Below are positions 35,019-43,084 of a stretch of 64,000 nucleotides of DNA, one piece after another. The stretch spans positions 2,122 through 66,121 of the forward strand of contig NZBU01000002.1 in the NCBI GenBank assembly GCA_002688035.1, in the 5' to 3' direction. Position numbers and translations under genes: made by a program. The notes below the pieces were generated by a model. It was not told the DNA's origin. It worked only from the letters and a program-made list of their open reading frames with translations, and did not search any database. Position 1 is the stretch's first letter. Each line of letters starts with the position of its first letter. The stretch comes from Candidatus Iainarchaeum sp. (GTDB taxonomy: Archaea > Iainarchaeota > Iainarchaeia > Iainarchaeales > GCA-2688035).

Positions 35019-35774
35019 ATGATTGGCGCAATAATACAGGCGAGAATGGGTTCTACTCGACTGCCTGGAAAAAACATGAAGAAAGTTAATGGCAAGCCTT
35101 TGCTTTGGTTTGTTGTTGAAAGACTTAGAGAGTGCAAGAACCTTGACGAAATTGTTGTTGCAACTACTGACACAAAGAAAGATGATGTAATAGAAGAGTT
35201 CTGCAAGAAGAACAACATCAAGTGCTTTCGCGGTTCAGAGGAAAATGTTTTAGAGCGCTACTACCAAGCTGCAAGCGCCAATAATCTTGAAACAATTGTT
35301 AGAATTACCGCTGACTGCCCTCTAATTGACCCCATAACCGTTGACAAAGCTATAGATTTGTTTAGAGAGAGCAAAACAGATTATGTGAGCAATGTTGCTT
35401 CAAGAAGCTTTCCCCGCGGACTAGATGTAGAAGTTTTCTCCTTTCAAGCTTTAGAGAAAGCATTTAGCGAGGCAGAGAAAGATATGGACAAGGAGCATGT
35501 TACACATTACATTTACAACAACAAGGACAAGTTTAAAACAACTGAATTGAAAGCAACAGACCACCTTTTTAGGCCGGAATTAAGACTTTGTGTTGACACT
35601 GAAAACGACTTCAAGGTTGTAGAAGAGATTCTCTCGCACTTTGAATATCCAATGATTGAGATAATGCAGGTAATAGACTTTGTGGACAGTAAGCCAGAGC
35701 TCTTGAAGACAATTATAGCTGAAGAAGACAAATATAGGGATAAAAGCAAGGTAAAACAGAGGTTTTTGAAGTGA
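35019..35774 (+). CDS. pseF: CMP-nonulosonate cytidylyltransferase (PseF/SpsF type)
   Basis: A 251-residue nucleotidyltransferase that activates the nonulosonate with CTP. AIIQARMGSTRLPGKNMKKV is the nucleotide-binding loop, and VVATTDTKKDDVIEEFC, RITADCPLIDPITVDKA, and SRSFPRGLDVEVFSF follow, as in SpsF/KdsB-like proteins. It begins one base after pseI and overlaps pseG by GTGA. The product would be CMP-Pse or a close relative, the donor for a transferase that remains to be assigned. Confidence 0.9.
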   Translation: MIGAIIQARMGSTRLPGKNMKKVNGKPLLWFVVERLRECKNLDEIVVATTDTKKDDVIEEFCKKNNIKCFRGSEENVLERYYQAASANNLETIVRITADCPLIDPITVDKAIDLFRESKTDYVSNVASRSFPRGLDVEVFSFQALEKAFSEAEKDMDKEHVTHYIYNNKDKFKTTELKATDHLFRPELRLCVDTENDFKVVEEILSHFEYPMIEIMQVIDFVDSKPELLKTIIAEEDKYRDKSKVKQRFLK

Positions 35775-36766
35775 AAGTCGCAATAAGAGTCGATGGAAAC
35801 AAGGAAATGGGCTTTGGGCACATGTATAGGCAAAGGTCTTTGTCACAGGCCTTTCCAAAAGACACAAAAATATTTTTTCTAACAAAAACGCCCTTGGATG
35901 CAAAAGCAGTTATTGGAGAAGCACAGATAATTGCTCTTGAGGAAAACGATTTAGAGCAGGTTCTATCCTTTGTAAAAGAAAACTCAATAGATGTTGTTAT
36001 AACAGACAATTATAATCTTGACGAAAACTATCTAAGCGAATTGCACAGGGCTTGTGCTGTTGCAACAGTGGATGACTTAAACCACTTGGAAAAATATGAT
36101 GTTGACTTAATCATAAACCAGAACATTTATGGAAAAGACCTTGATTACAACTGTGGAAACTGCAAGGTTCTGGGGGGGACAGAATACGCAATCATTGGAG
36201 AAAATTTTGTTGAGCTGGACAGGGAAGAAAAACTTGTGAACGAAACTCCTAAAATGCTTGTAACTTTTGGCGGAGCAGACAAACATCACTTGGCTGTGAA
36301 GGTTGCTGACGCGCTCAGCGATTTTGAGGAAAAGATTCACGCAGTATTTGTTCTTGGAAACGGATTTGAAGACAAAGAGCTGCTTAACAAAGAATTGGAG
36401 AGCTGGAGCAATTCTTTTGAAATATTGCATGACGTAAAGAACATGGCTCCGGTCATACTTGGATGCGATTTTGCGGTTAGCGCTGCAGGCACAACAACAT
36501 ACGAGCTAGCTTACTGCGGCACACCAACAATAAGCATTTGCCAGGCAGACAACCAAAAAGACATTGCCGCAGGAATGCAAAAAGCAGAATTTTCAATTAA
36601 TTTGGGCGATGCGCAGGATGTTTTGGCAGAAGAAATTAGAGACGCGGTACAACTTATCCTACTTGACAAAGAGCTAAGGGAAAGAATGGCTAATGTGGGG
36701 AAAAACCTTGTTGATGGCAGGGGAGCAGAGCGTGTAGCAGAAGCAATTGCGGGGTTAGCAAAATGA
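35771..36766 (+). CDS. pseG: UDP-sugar hydrolase (PseG/SpsG)
   Basis: A 331-residue GT-B-like hydrolase that removes UDP from the diamino-hexose before condensation by PseI. Starts at GTG 35771. IRVDGNKEMGFGHMYRQRSL is the family entry motif (G-x-G-H with the catalytic His), VTFGGADKHHLAVKVADAL and CDFAVSAAGTTTYELAYCGTP are the uridine-binding parts. It overlaps the formyltransferase gene by four bases, so hydrolysis and N-acylation are closely coupled. Confidence 0.92.
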   Translation: MKVAIRVDGNKEMGFGHMYRQRSLSQAFPKDTKIFFLTKTPLDAKAVIGEAQIIALEENDLEQVLSFVKENSIDVVITDNYNLDENYLSELHRACAVATVDDLNHLEKYDVDLIINQNIYGKDLDYNCGNCKVLGGTEYAIIGENFVELDREEKLVNETPKMLVTFGGADKHHLAVKVADALSDFEEKIHAVFVLGNGFEDKELLNKELESWSNSFEILHDVKNMAPVILGCDFAVSAAGTTTYELAYCGTPTISICQADNQKDIAAGMQKAEFSINLGDAQDVLAEEIRDAVQLILLDKELRERMANVGKNLVDGRGAERVAEAIAGLAK

Positions 36767-37296
36767 AAATACTTTTTTACGGCGCACAGCAGGCCGGAGA
36801 AATAGTCTTGAAAAAGCTCGTTAGCCTTGGACACGAAGTTATTGTTGTGCCTGATAAAAAGGATGAGCATGTTGGCCCAGTAGCCAAAGAACTTGGTTTA
36901 GAAATGTTAGAGCATGATTCCCTTAACTCAAAAGAGTTCTTGGAAAAAGCTAGGGCACTAAAACCAGATCTTCTTGTTTCATGCCATGGCCGCGAAATAA
37001 TCGGAAAAGAACTCTTGGACATCCCAAGCAAGGGAGCAATAAACATGCATCCCTGCAAATACAAGTATCCTGGAGCAAGACCAATCAAAAGAATGCTGGA
37101 GGGTGGAGAAAAGCGGGCTTCTGTCGCAGTCCACTGCATGACAGAGGAAGTTGACAAGGGAGAAACGATTTGCGAACTATTCCTAGATGTTGAGGGCGCA
37201 GGAACAGAAGAAGAAGTCTACAAACTGCTTTACCCCCTCTATAAAGATGCGATTGAGAAGGCATTGGACGAGTTAAACAGCCAACAGAAAGATTAA
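36763..37296 (+). CDS. Sugar N-formyltransferase-like protein in the PseH position
   Basis: A 177-residue protein with the N10-formyl-tetrahydrofolate transferase fold: GAINMHPCKYKYPGARPI holds the catalytic Asn and His, and EEVDKGETI holds the catalytic Asp of the N-H-D triad seen in Fmt, VioF and ArnA. LLVSCHGREIIGKELLDI is the preceding strand. The pathway normally needs PseH, an acetyltransferase, to acylate the 4-amino group before PseG acts. Here the operon has this gene instead, suggesting a formamido nonulosonate (such as Pse5Ac7Fo). It lacks the C-terminal Fmt tRNA-binding domain, so methionyl-tRNA formylation is unlikely. Confidence 0.8.
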   Translation: MKILFYGAQQAGEIVLKKLVSLGHEVIVVPDKKDEHVGPVAKELGLEMLEHDSLNSKEFLEKARALKPDLLVSCHGREIIGKELLDIPSKGAINMHPCKYKYPGARPIKRMLEGGEKRASVAVHCMTEEVDKGETICELFLDVEGAGTEEEVYKLLYPLYKDAIEKALDELNSQQKD

Positions 37297-37298
37297 AT

Positions 37299-37327
37299 AC
37301 TATAAACTGATTATTATTCGAATAATA
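37299..37327 (+). promoter_or_regulatory. TATA box and 16-base palindrome over a leaderless start
   Basis: ACTATAAAC (37299-37307) lies 20 bases before the ATG at 37327. A perfect palindrome TATTATTCGAATAATA (37312-37327) covers the expected transcription start and touches the start codon, where a dimeric repressor would block initiation. Confidence 0.45.
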
Positions 37328-37518
37328 TGGAAGATATAAAACCTATCGAAAAGACAACTGGTAAGAAGTCCAAATCATTCTTTTTGAAGGGCGGCGCGTT
37401 ATCGGCACTAATTGGAGGCATTTTGTTCGCAGCAGGCCACAGCCTTGCAATTGCGTTTATAGCAGCTGCAGTGGTATTTTTAGTGATTACTGCATTCTTT
37501 GGAAGCCTTTTTAGTTAA
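37327..37518 (+). CDS. Small membrane protein, unknown
   Basis: A 63-residue protein: a polar, Lys-rich head (residues 1-20) followed by one or two hydrophobic segments (ALSALIGGILFAAGHSLAIA and AFIAAAVVFLVITAFFGSLF). I do not recognise a family. A clean TATA box and palindrome upstream and a leaderless start support real expression. It sits between the nonulosonate operon and the Fic gene and has no clear link to either. A small holin-like or stress membrane peptide is conceivable. Confidence 0.6.
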   Translation: MEDIKPIEKTTGKKSKSFFLKGGALSALIGGILFAAGHSLAIAFIAAAVVFLVITAFFGSLFS

Positions 37519-37601
37519 TGTGACGAGCTAATTGAAAAGGCATTAGAAGAATTTCTAGATAAATTCTTTTCAGTTCCCAAAACATTTAAATCTTCGGGGT
37601 A

Positions 37602-37645
37602 ACTACAATATGGCTACATGTTAGATATGTTTATAAACTTGTAGT
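37602..37645 (+). promoter_or_regulatory. Fic gene promoter flanked by a 7-base inverted repeat
   Basis: ACTACAA (37602-37608) and TTGTAGT (37639-37645) form an inverted repeat around the palindromic TATA box GTTTATAAAC (37629-37638). The ATG at 37661 is 23 bases past the TATA box, so the message should be leaderless. The repeat could be an operator, perhaps for autoregulation. Confidence 0.45.
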
Positions 37646-37660
37646 CACATAGTTTTTGTT

Positions 37661-38581
37661 ATGGTTTTTGTTGAGAAAAGAAAGATGAAGGGGAAGACGC
37701 AATATTACCTGGTTAAGTCGTTCAGGGAAAAGGGAAAAGTCCGGAAGAAGAGTGTTTTCCTTGGAACTGATTTGAATGCCACGCAACTGGGGAAACTGGT
37801 TGAGGATGCAAAAGTTGTTCTGGGCGAGATAAACTTTGACAAAGTTTTGGATGGAAAAGAGATTGGAGAGTTTGAGAAATTGAAAAACCGGCTTGGCAAG
37901 CAGATTAGAGAGATGGATGCAGACAGCTTTTACCAGCATTTCCTGGCAGAGTTTACTTATGACTCAAATGCCATTGAGGGTTCAAGTCTTACTCTGCAGG
38001 AAACCACAAACGTGCTGTTTGAAGAGATTTCACCTGAAAACAAGCCCATGAAGCATGTGCAAGAGGCAAAGAACCACAAGAATGCTTTCGATTTTGTAAT
38101 GGCTCTGAAACAGGAAAGACTGAATAACAGCATTATTTGCCGCACACAAGAAAAGGTTGTTGAAAAAACCCTTCCGAAGCATCTTAGCGATTTTGGGGGA
38201 AAGCTCAGGCGTTCAAATGTAAGGGTTGGAACTCACATTGCCCCATCTTACTACTCTGTGCCAAGAAAGCTGGGGGCTCTCATAAAATGGTTCAACGCAA
38301 ATAACAAAAAATACCATCCGATTATTGTGGCAGCATACTTTCACTCAGAATTTGAGAACATCCACCCATTTGTTGACGGCAATGGCAGGACAGGAAGGCT
38401 CTTAATAAATTTCATGTTGCAAAATGCCGGCTACCCCCCAATAACAATCTTCTTCAAATACAGGCAAAAATATTATCAAGCCCTTGAAAAAGCTAGAAAA
38501 GATAAAAACCTGGAACCGCTGATAAAAATAATGGAAAAATGTTACCAAGACATGCTCAAGCTATACTCGCCAAAAGTATGA
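37661..38581 (+). CDS. Fic/DOC family AMPylator-type protein, class II
   Basis: A 306-residue protein. The Fic core motif HPFVDGNGRTGR is complete at residues 235-246, with H235 as catalytic base, so AMP transfer from ATP to a target hydroxyl is predicted. An inhibitory helix motif S-x3-E-G lies before the core (SNAIEG, S102-G107), which places it in the self-inhibited class II. The N-terminal 60 residues are basic and unassigned. It is a single gene with its own promoter, between glycan operons, and shows no functional link to them. A toxin-antitoxin role without a separate antitoxin, or regulation of a host protein, are both possible. Confidence 0.9.
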   Translation: MVFVEKRKMKGKTQYYLVKSFREKGKVRKKSVFLGTDLNATQLGKLVEDAKVVLGEINFDKVLDGKEIGEFEKLKNRLGKQIREMDADSFYQHFLAEFTYDSNAIEGSSLTLQETTNVLFEEISPENKPMKHVQEAKNHKNAFDFVMALKQERLNNSIICRTQEKVVEKTLPKHLSDFGGKLRRSNVRVGTHIAPSYYSVPRKLGALIKWFNANNKKYHPIIVAAYFHSEFENIHPFVDGNGRTGRLLINFMLQNAGYPPITIFFKYRQKYYQALEKARKDKNLEPLIKIMEKCYQDMLKLYSPKV

Positions 38582-38605
38582 CTTAAGGAATTAGGAAAAT
38601 ACACT

Positions 38606-40138
38606 CTAAATAAACCGCTCAACAAACGAATTCAAGAACCCGAGTTGTATCCCTATTTTTTTCTCGAACAGCAAGAGCAGTTCGAAGTCCTCTTTCTCAA
38701 AGCCCTTGAGCAAAAGAAGTATTAGCAAGTAGAGTGCCATATATGCCAAGCCCAATCCGACCAACAATGGCAAGGAATCAAAGTTGAATAAGCCTGAAAC
38801 AATGAACAAGGGAGCAGTGGCAATAATTCCTGCTGCAATTGATTTCACATAGTTCAAATTGTATGGGTGCATTCCTGTTTCAAAGAAGACCTCTACAAGG
38901 CTTAACAGGTTCCACAGGGCATAAGAGGCTGCGGTTGCTGTTGCCGCACCCACTATCCCGTAGACAGGAATTAGAATCCAGTTGAGTGCAATGTTGGTTG
39001 TTCCTGCTATAACAGTGTTAATCAAGTCATACTTTGTTTTTCCTACTGCCCTAAGCATGCTTTGTGTTGGGCCAACTGCGGCTATAACAAAAAAACCTAG
39101 TGCGAGAATTGAGAGCGCCATAAAACCTGAAGCATACTCTTGCCCATAGAAAGCAACAATAATCTGCGGAGCAAAAATGAAGAAGAAAAGCAATGGTGGA
39201 AGGGAGAGCGAGAAAATCCATCTTGTAATCAGTTGGAATGCCTGTTTCATCTCCTGCTTTTTGCCCAGGGCAAAGTATCCGGTTACAATCGGCAGGAACA
39301 AAACAACCAAACTATTGTATGCAAGCAATTGAAGTCTTGCAATTGTCTCAGCCACACTGTAAACACCAACACTAGCCGTGTCAATGAAATAACCCAGCAT
39401 GAAAGAGTCAATGCTTGTAAGCATGAATGCAAAAAATGAGGCAGCCAAAAGAGGCCAAGAGAAGTTAAACAACTTTCTAAAATCATAATCTGCCTTGACC
39501 TTTGTTCTAACAAATGGGTAAACCTTTTTTTGCACAAAGTAAAATGATATAATCAAAGAGATCGCATAACTCAGAAGTAAAGAAAGCGCTGCTCCCATAA
39601 GAGTGAATCCTAACAGGAAGAATGCTCCGTACAAAACAATCTTTGAAATGTTTTCAATAAAGTTTCTGATGTAGATTTTGTACTTGATTTTCTTGAATCC
39701 CTCCATTGCTAACAGTAGAGAGGTTACGATTGTTCCAAGTGGAACTATGAATGCAAATATTCTGAGTATATCGGCAAGCAGTGGCTGGTTGTAGATTGTG
39801 ATTCCAATGAAATCTGCCGACAGATACAAGAGTGTTGCAAAGAATGCTGATGAAACAATGTTTATGAGAATTCCGGAAACCAGTGTTCCCTTGACCTTTT
39901 CCTCTTCTCCCTTGCTCCTGTAAAACGCGATGTAGCGACTGATTGCATAAGGGAGACCTAGGTTTGCAAACATTATTGAAAATCCTAGTACTCCAAGAGC
40001 AATTGAGAATATTCCAAGTAGTTCCGGGCCAAGAGTTCTGGCCAAGAGGATACTGTAAATGTATCCAAAGACTTTGCTTGCTAAAAAGCCAATGAAGGTT
40101 ATGCCTGCTCCCTTAACGATTATCGAGAAATCTTTCAT
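38606..40138 (-). CDS. Wzx/MOP-superfamily polysaccharide flippase
   Basis: A 510-residue membrane protein with about 12-14 spans and the N-terminal GAGITFIGFLASKVFGYIYS and LARTLGPELLGIFSIALG pattern of Wzx (PF01943). It likely flips the polyprenyl-linked glycan from the inner to the outer face. Its ATG overlaps the membrane glycosyltransferase stop by four bases, so flipping and outer-face extension are co-expressed. A second flippase of different sequence lies at 46.6-48.1 kb, suggesting two glycan lines. Confidence 0.88.
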   Translation of the reverse strand: MKDFSIIVKGAGITFIGFLASKVFGYIYSILLARTLGPELLGIFSIALGVLGFSIMFANLGLPYAISRYIAFYRSKGEEEKVKGTLVSGILINIVSSAFFATLLYLSADFIGITIYNQPLLADILRIFAFIVPLGTIVTSLLLAMEGFKKIKYKIYIRNFIENISKIVLYGAFFLLGFTLMGAALSLLLSYAISLIISFYFVQKKVYPFVRTKVKADYDFRKLFNFSWPLLAASFFAFMLTSIDSFMLGYFIDTASVGVYSVAETIARLQLLAYNSLVVLFLPIVTGYFALGKKQEMKQAFQLITRWIFSLSLPPLLFFFIFAPQIIVAFYGQEYASGFMALSILALGFFVIAAVGPTQSMLRAVGKTKYDLINTVIAGTTNIALNWILIPVYGIVGAATATAASYALWNLLSLVEVFFETGMHPYNLNYVKSIAAGIIATAPLFIVSGLFNFDSLPLLVGLGLAYMALYLLILLLLKGFEKEDFELLLLFEKKIGIQLGFLNSFVERFI

Positions 40139-41712
40139 GTCAAGCCACCATTAACCTTGTAGAGTGCAGCACACTCCTCCCTGAAAAGCTCTTCCAGTGC
40201 TCCCTTGTTGTGCATCTCCCTTACAGCGTCAATGTCCCAAGGGTTATCAACACAGGTTACTGCAAAGTGCGTAATCTCAAGTTCTTTTAAGCGCGAGTAT
40301 ATTTCTTCCTGCGACAAAGCCATTACAATCGGAATTGGATCATCCTGCTTGCTAATTACAAATGCTTCCTCTGGCCCCAGCGCATTTCTCTCGCTGAAGT
40401 AGCGCACAGCTCTAACATGGTTTCCGGCAACAATTATCATGCTATCAACAGGTGTTTCTCCAATAGCATCGTAGAGTGCTGTGCTCTGCTGGAAACTATT
40501 TCCATAGTAAACCGAAAGCAAAGCAATGTTTAGGAAACTGTAGACTGCAATCAAAACCGTGAGGGCGACTAGAATCTTTTTCTTGTTCCCTGTAAGATTC
40601 CTAAGGCCCTGTGCAAATGTAATTGCAAGCAAAGGCACTACAGGGAAAAGCATTCGAGCCTTTGGAAAAAACCTGCTTCTAAGTAGCACCGCAATCATTG
40701 CAATGGAAAACAAGAACAGCAAAGCAATAGCATATGGTTCTTTGTTCTTAGCCTGCTTTAGCAAACTCACTACCAAAAAAAGAGAGAGCGGAATTGTAAG
40801 TAGTGAGAATAGCAGGAAGTATGTTTCATATGGAAGCGCGTTTATGAATGGGAAAATGTTTTGTGCAAAGCCACTTTGAAATGCAGGCTCAGGTGGGAAA
40901 GCCCAGAAGTTAGCGTTAAGATCAATCCAGAAAACAAGTGGGCTTAGACTGCTTGCTGATGAGAGGCCCCAAGCAGGATAACTTGCAACATGCTCAATAA
41001 CTCCGGGATTCGAAGAAAAAAGCTCTCCAGTATTAAGAAAGTCTAGAACAAACCATCCCCCTGAAAGCACAAGCGCTAAAATTACAAAGATTGCAATTGG
41101 TTTGGTTTGCAAATTCTTCTTTTTTGCCGTAAAAGCAAACAATAAAACAAATATCGGAAGAAGTAACGCAGCATTTAGCTTTGTTACACTCATGGCGGCC
41201 AATGGAAAAATACTAACCCACATAAACTTGTTCTGCCCAGTTTCCCTGAATTTCACATAAAGCCAAAAGGCAAACATCACAAATATTGTGACAAGTGTTT
41301 CAACATAGTTTACTCCCCCAAATTTCGTAATTAATGGAAGTATTGTGAAGAAGACCATTCCATAAACCCAGTGCTCAGGGAAAAGCTTTCTGAGGAGTAC
41401 AAATGCGAGGAGCAGCTGTACAAGTGAAACAAGCAGCGTAAAGTGCACTGCGTGGACAAATTGGATTGGTTGACCCAAAAGAATTGATCCTACTGCCACA
41501 AAAGTGTGGAATAGTGGTGGGGGAAGAGCACTTATTTCAAAGATTCCTGCTGCCCCTGTTTGAAAAAAGCCTGTTTCTACTGCTCCCTTGGCTATTGTCA
41601 AGTGGTAGAGAGTATCGCTTAGAGCAGAGTCTGGCAAAGCTACGGCAGTAAAAAGCCTGACGGCAACGCCAACGATAAATATGAGTAAAAATAGCTTTCT
41701 ATAATCAGACAT
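40135..41712 (-). CDS. Multi-span GT-C glycosyltransferase (GT39/ArnT-like)
   Basis: A 525-residue protein with about ten to twelve membrane spans. After the first helix an acidic loop, LPDSALSDTLYHLTIAKGAVE, sits where GT-C enzymes carry the D/E-x-D/E catalytic residues. The C-terminal 120 residues are soluble. It would use a polyprenyl-phosphate sugar on the outer face, and DPM1-type synthases are present at 41.8 and 62.7 kb. Leaderless start: TTTATATAT (41738-41746) lies 23-30 bases before ATG 41712, with a reversed WTTGYACCA site further out. Confidence 0.75.
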   Translation of the reverse strand: MSDYRKLFLLIFIVGVAVRLFTAVALPDSALSDTLYHLTIAKGAVETGFFQTGAAGIFEISALPPPLFHTFVAVGSILLGQPIQFVHAVHFTLLVSLVQLLLAFVLLRKLFPEHWVYGMVFFTILPLITKFGGVNYVETLVTIFVMFAFWLYVKFRETGQNKFMWVSIFPLAAMSVTKLNAALLLPIFVLLFAFTAKKKNLQTKPIAIFVILALVLSGGWFVLDFLNTGELFSSNPGVIEHVASYPAWGLSSASSLSPLVFWIDLNANFWAFPPEPAFQSGFAQNIFPFINALPYETYFLLFSLLTIPLSLFLVVSLLKQAKNKEPYAIALLFLFSIAMIAVLLRSRFFPKARMLFPVVPLLAITFAQGLRNLTGNKKKILVALTVLIAVYSFLNIALLSVYYGNSFQQSTALYDAIGETPVDSMIIVAGNHVRAVRYFSERNALGPEEAFVISKQDDPIPIVMALSQEEIYSRLKELEITHFAVTCVDNPWDIDAVREMHNKGALEELFREECAALYKVNGGLT

Positions 41713-41737
41713 CTTAGATAGACTAATTGCGAAAAGA

Positions 41738-41771
41738 TATATAAATCATTTACGGAATCTGCTGGTACAAA
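41738..41771 (-). promoter_or_regulatory. Minus-oriented WTTGYACCA element and TATA box
   Basis: On the minus strand TTTGTACCA (41771-41763) precedes TTTATATAT (41746-41738) and the start at 41712. Spacing to the TATA box (about 16 bases) is wider than at the rml promoter. The divergent plus-strand DPM1-like gene has its own box, CTATTTATT (41795-41803). Confidence 0.45.
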
Positions 41772-41828
41772 AATCGAATCCCTGTTTTGAGAAGCTATTT
41801 ATTGTTTTCGCCAGCTACTTGATTTAAC

Positions 41829-42791
41829 ATGCCTGCAAATAAACTGATTGTACTAATACCCGCATTCAACGAAGAGAACACAATCGCTTCAGTTGTAAAA
41901 TCAATTCCCAGAAAAATCACAGGAATTGGAAAGGTAGAAGTGCTAGTACTAGATGATGGGAGCAAAGATAGAACCGTTGCAAAAGCAAAGAGCGCGGGGG
42001 CAACAAAAGTAGTTTCCCACCCAAAAAACCTTGGACTAGGAATTGCCTTTCAGGATGGAGTATGGGAAGCACTCAAAATGAAAGCCGACATCATAGTAAA
42101 CATTGATGCCGACGGCCAATTCAACCCCAACGATATCCCAAAACTAATTGCGCCAATTCTTAACCAGCAGGTAGACGTAACAACCTGCACGCGCTTCAAA
42201 GACAAGGCACTAGAACCAAAAATGCCCTGGGTAAAAAAGTTTGGCAACAACCTATTCACCAAACTAATCAACTACCTAACAAAAAGCAATTTTACCGACA
42301 CGCAGTGCGGCTTTCGAGCATACACAAAAGACGCCGCACTCAAAATGAACCTCTTTGGAAAATTCACTTACACGCAAGAAGCACTTATGGACCTAATCCA
42401 CAAAGGAATGACAGTAGTCGAAGTCCCCTGCAAGGTTGTGGGCGAGCGCGACGGCAAAAGCCGTGTAGTAAAACACTGGTACAGCTACGGCATAAAAGCG
42501 CTCATCATAATCACAAGAGCACTTCGCGACCACAAACCACTCAAGTTCTTCGGGGGGCTAGGAGTACTATTCGCAGGAGCAGGAATCATCTACGGCGCAC
42601 TCCTATGGGTCATCTCTCTCACACCAGGAGTCGACATCGCATTCTGGAGAATAATCCTAGTATTCTTACTAATCCTACTCGGAGTACTAATGGGCGGATT
42701 TGGACTGCTCGCAGACATGAGCGACAGACAAAAGAAAATACAAGAAGAGATTCTTTATAGGATGAAGAAAGGGGAAATTGAAGGAAAGTAG
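41829..42791 (+). CDS. Dolichol-phosphate sugar synthase (DPM1/AglJ-like GT2) with C-terminal membrane helices
   Basis: A 320-residue enzyme. The GT2 domain has VLIPAFNEENTIASVVKSI, LVLDDGSKDRTV, NIDADGQFNPNDI (D-x-D) and DTQCGFRAYTKDAA, the layout of archaeal polyprenyl-phosphate hexose synthases. Two membrane helices (about 236-258 and 272-293) follow. It makes a polyprenyl-P-sugar on the inner face for outer-face GT-C enzymes. The codon choice is richer in C-ending codons than in neighbouring genes. A TATA box 26 bases upstream implies a leaderless mRNA. Confidence 0.87.
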   Translation: MPANKLIVLIPAFNEENTIASVVKSIPRKITGIGKVEVLVLDDGSKDRTVAKAKSAGATKVVSHPKNLGLGIAFQDGVWEALKMKADIIVNIDADGQFNPNDIPKLIAPILNQQVDVTTCTRFKDKALEPKMPWVKKFGNNLFTKLINYLTKSNFTDTQCGFRAYTKDAALKMNLFGKFTYTQEALMDLIHKGMTVVEVPCKVVGERDGKSRVVKHWYSYGIKALIIITRALRDHKPLKFFGGLGVLFAGAGIIYGALLWVISLTPGVDIAFWRIILVFLLILLGVLMGGFGLLADMSDRQKKIQEEILYRMKKGEIEGK

Positions 42792-42806
42792 TGCCGGGAA
42801 AAGATT

Positions 42807-43070
42807 TTATTTTCTCGCGTGTTTCAGAGTTTTTCTGAGTTTTTTTGCTCTTCTTTTTCTTTTTGCCTTGATTGCTCTGTAACGGAGTCTTGTTAACTCT
42901 GGTTTTATTCTTCCACGCGCTCTTTCCATTAAGGTCCTGCCTGAAAGATCCACTGCCGCCCTGTAGGGTATCATTCGTTTGAGAGTAGGGAGATGAATTG
43001 CGCCAGCCAGCACAAACTGTGGCTTTTGGTTTTGCAGTCTTTTTCTCCAGCGGGCTTCTCGAACAGGCAT
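42807..43070 (-). CDS. C-terminal part of a split TraB/GumN-like protein
   Basis: An 87-residue, very basic reading frame. FVLAGAIHLPTLKRMIP resembles the late G-x-x-H-L motif of TraB/PrgY/GumN proteins, while the Lys/Arg-rich tail (KAKRKRRAKKLRKTLK) is unusual. The upstream gene (43085-43543) holds what looks like the N-terminal half. The two frames are joined in full if one A is added to the A8 run at 43095-43102 (minus strand), because this frame is open back through ERLEALLK to beyond that run. It is thus either a broken gene, a sequence error, or the downstream part of a frameshift product. Translated alone, the function is unknown. Confidence 0.5.
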   Translation of the reverse strand: MPVREARWRKRLQNQKPQFVLAGAIHLPTLKRMIPYRAAVDLSGRTLMERARGRIKPELTRLRYRAIKAKRKRRAKKLRKTLKHARK

Positions 43071-43084
43071 CTTTAACAGAGCCT

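Noticed and set aside
36763..37296. Methionyl-tRNA formyltransferase
   Set aside because: The protein is too short, lacks the tRNA-binding C-terminal domain, is in a nonulosonate operon, and archaea do not start translation with formyl-methionine.
37519..37601. A tRNA or small RNA in the gap before the Fic gene
   Set aside because: No cloverleaf stems, no CCA-adjacent structure and an AT-rich sequence; only promoter elements and a short coding-like remnant are visible.
42305..42760. A 151-codon open frame overlapping the DPM1-like gene on the same strand
   Set aside because: It lies wholly inside a gene with clear GT2 motifs and encodes a low-complexity Arg/Thr/Ser-rich product. It results from the unusual codon use of that gene.
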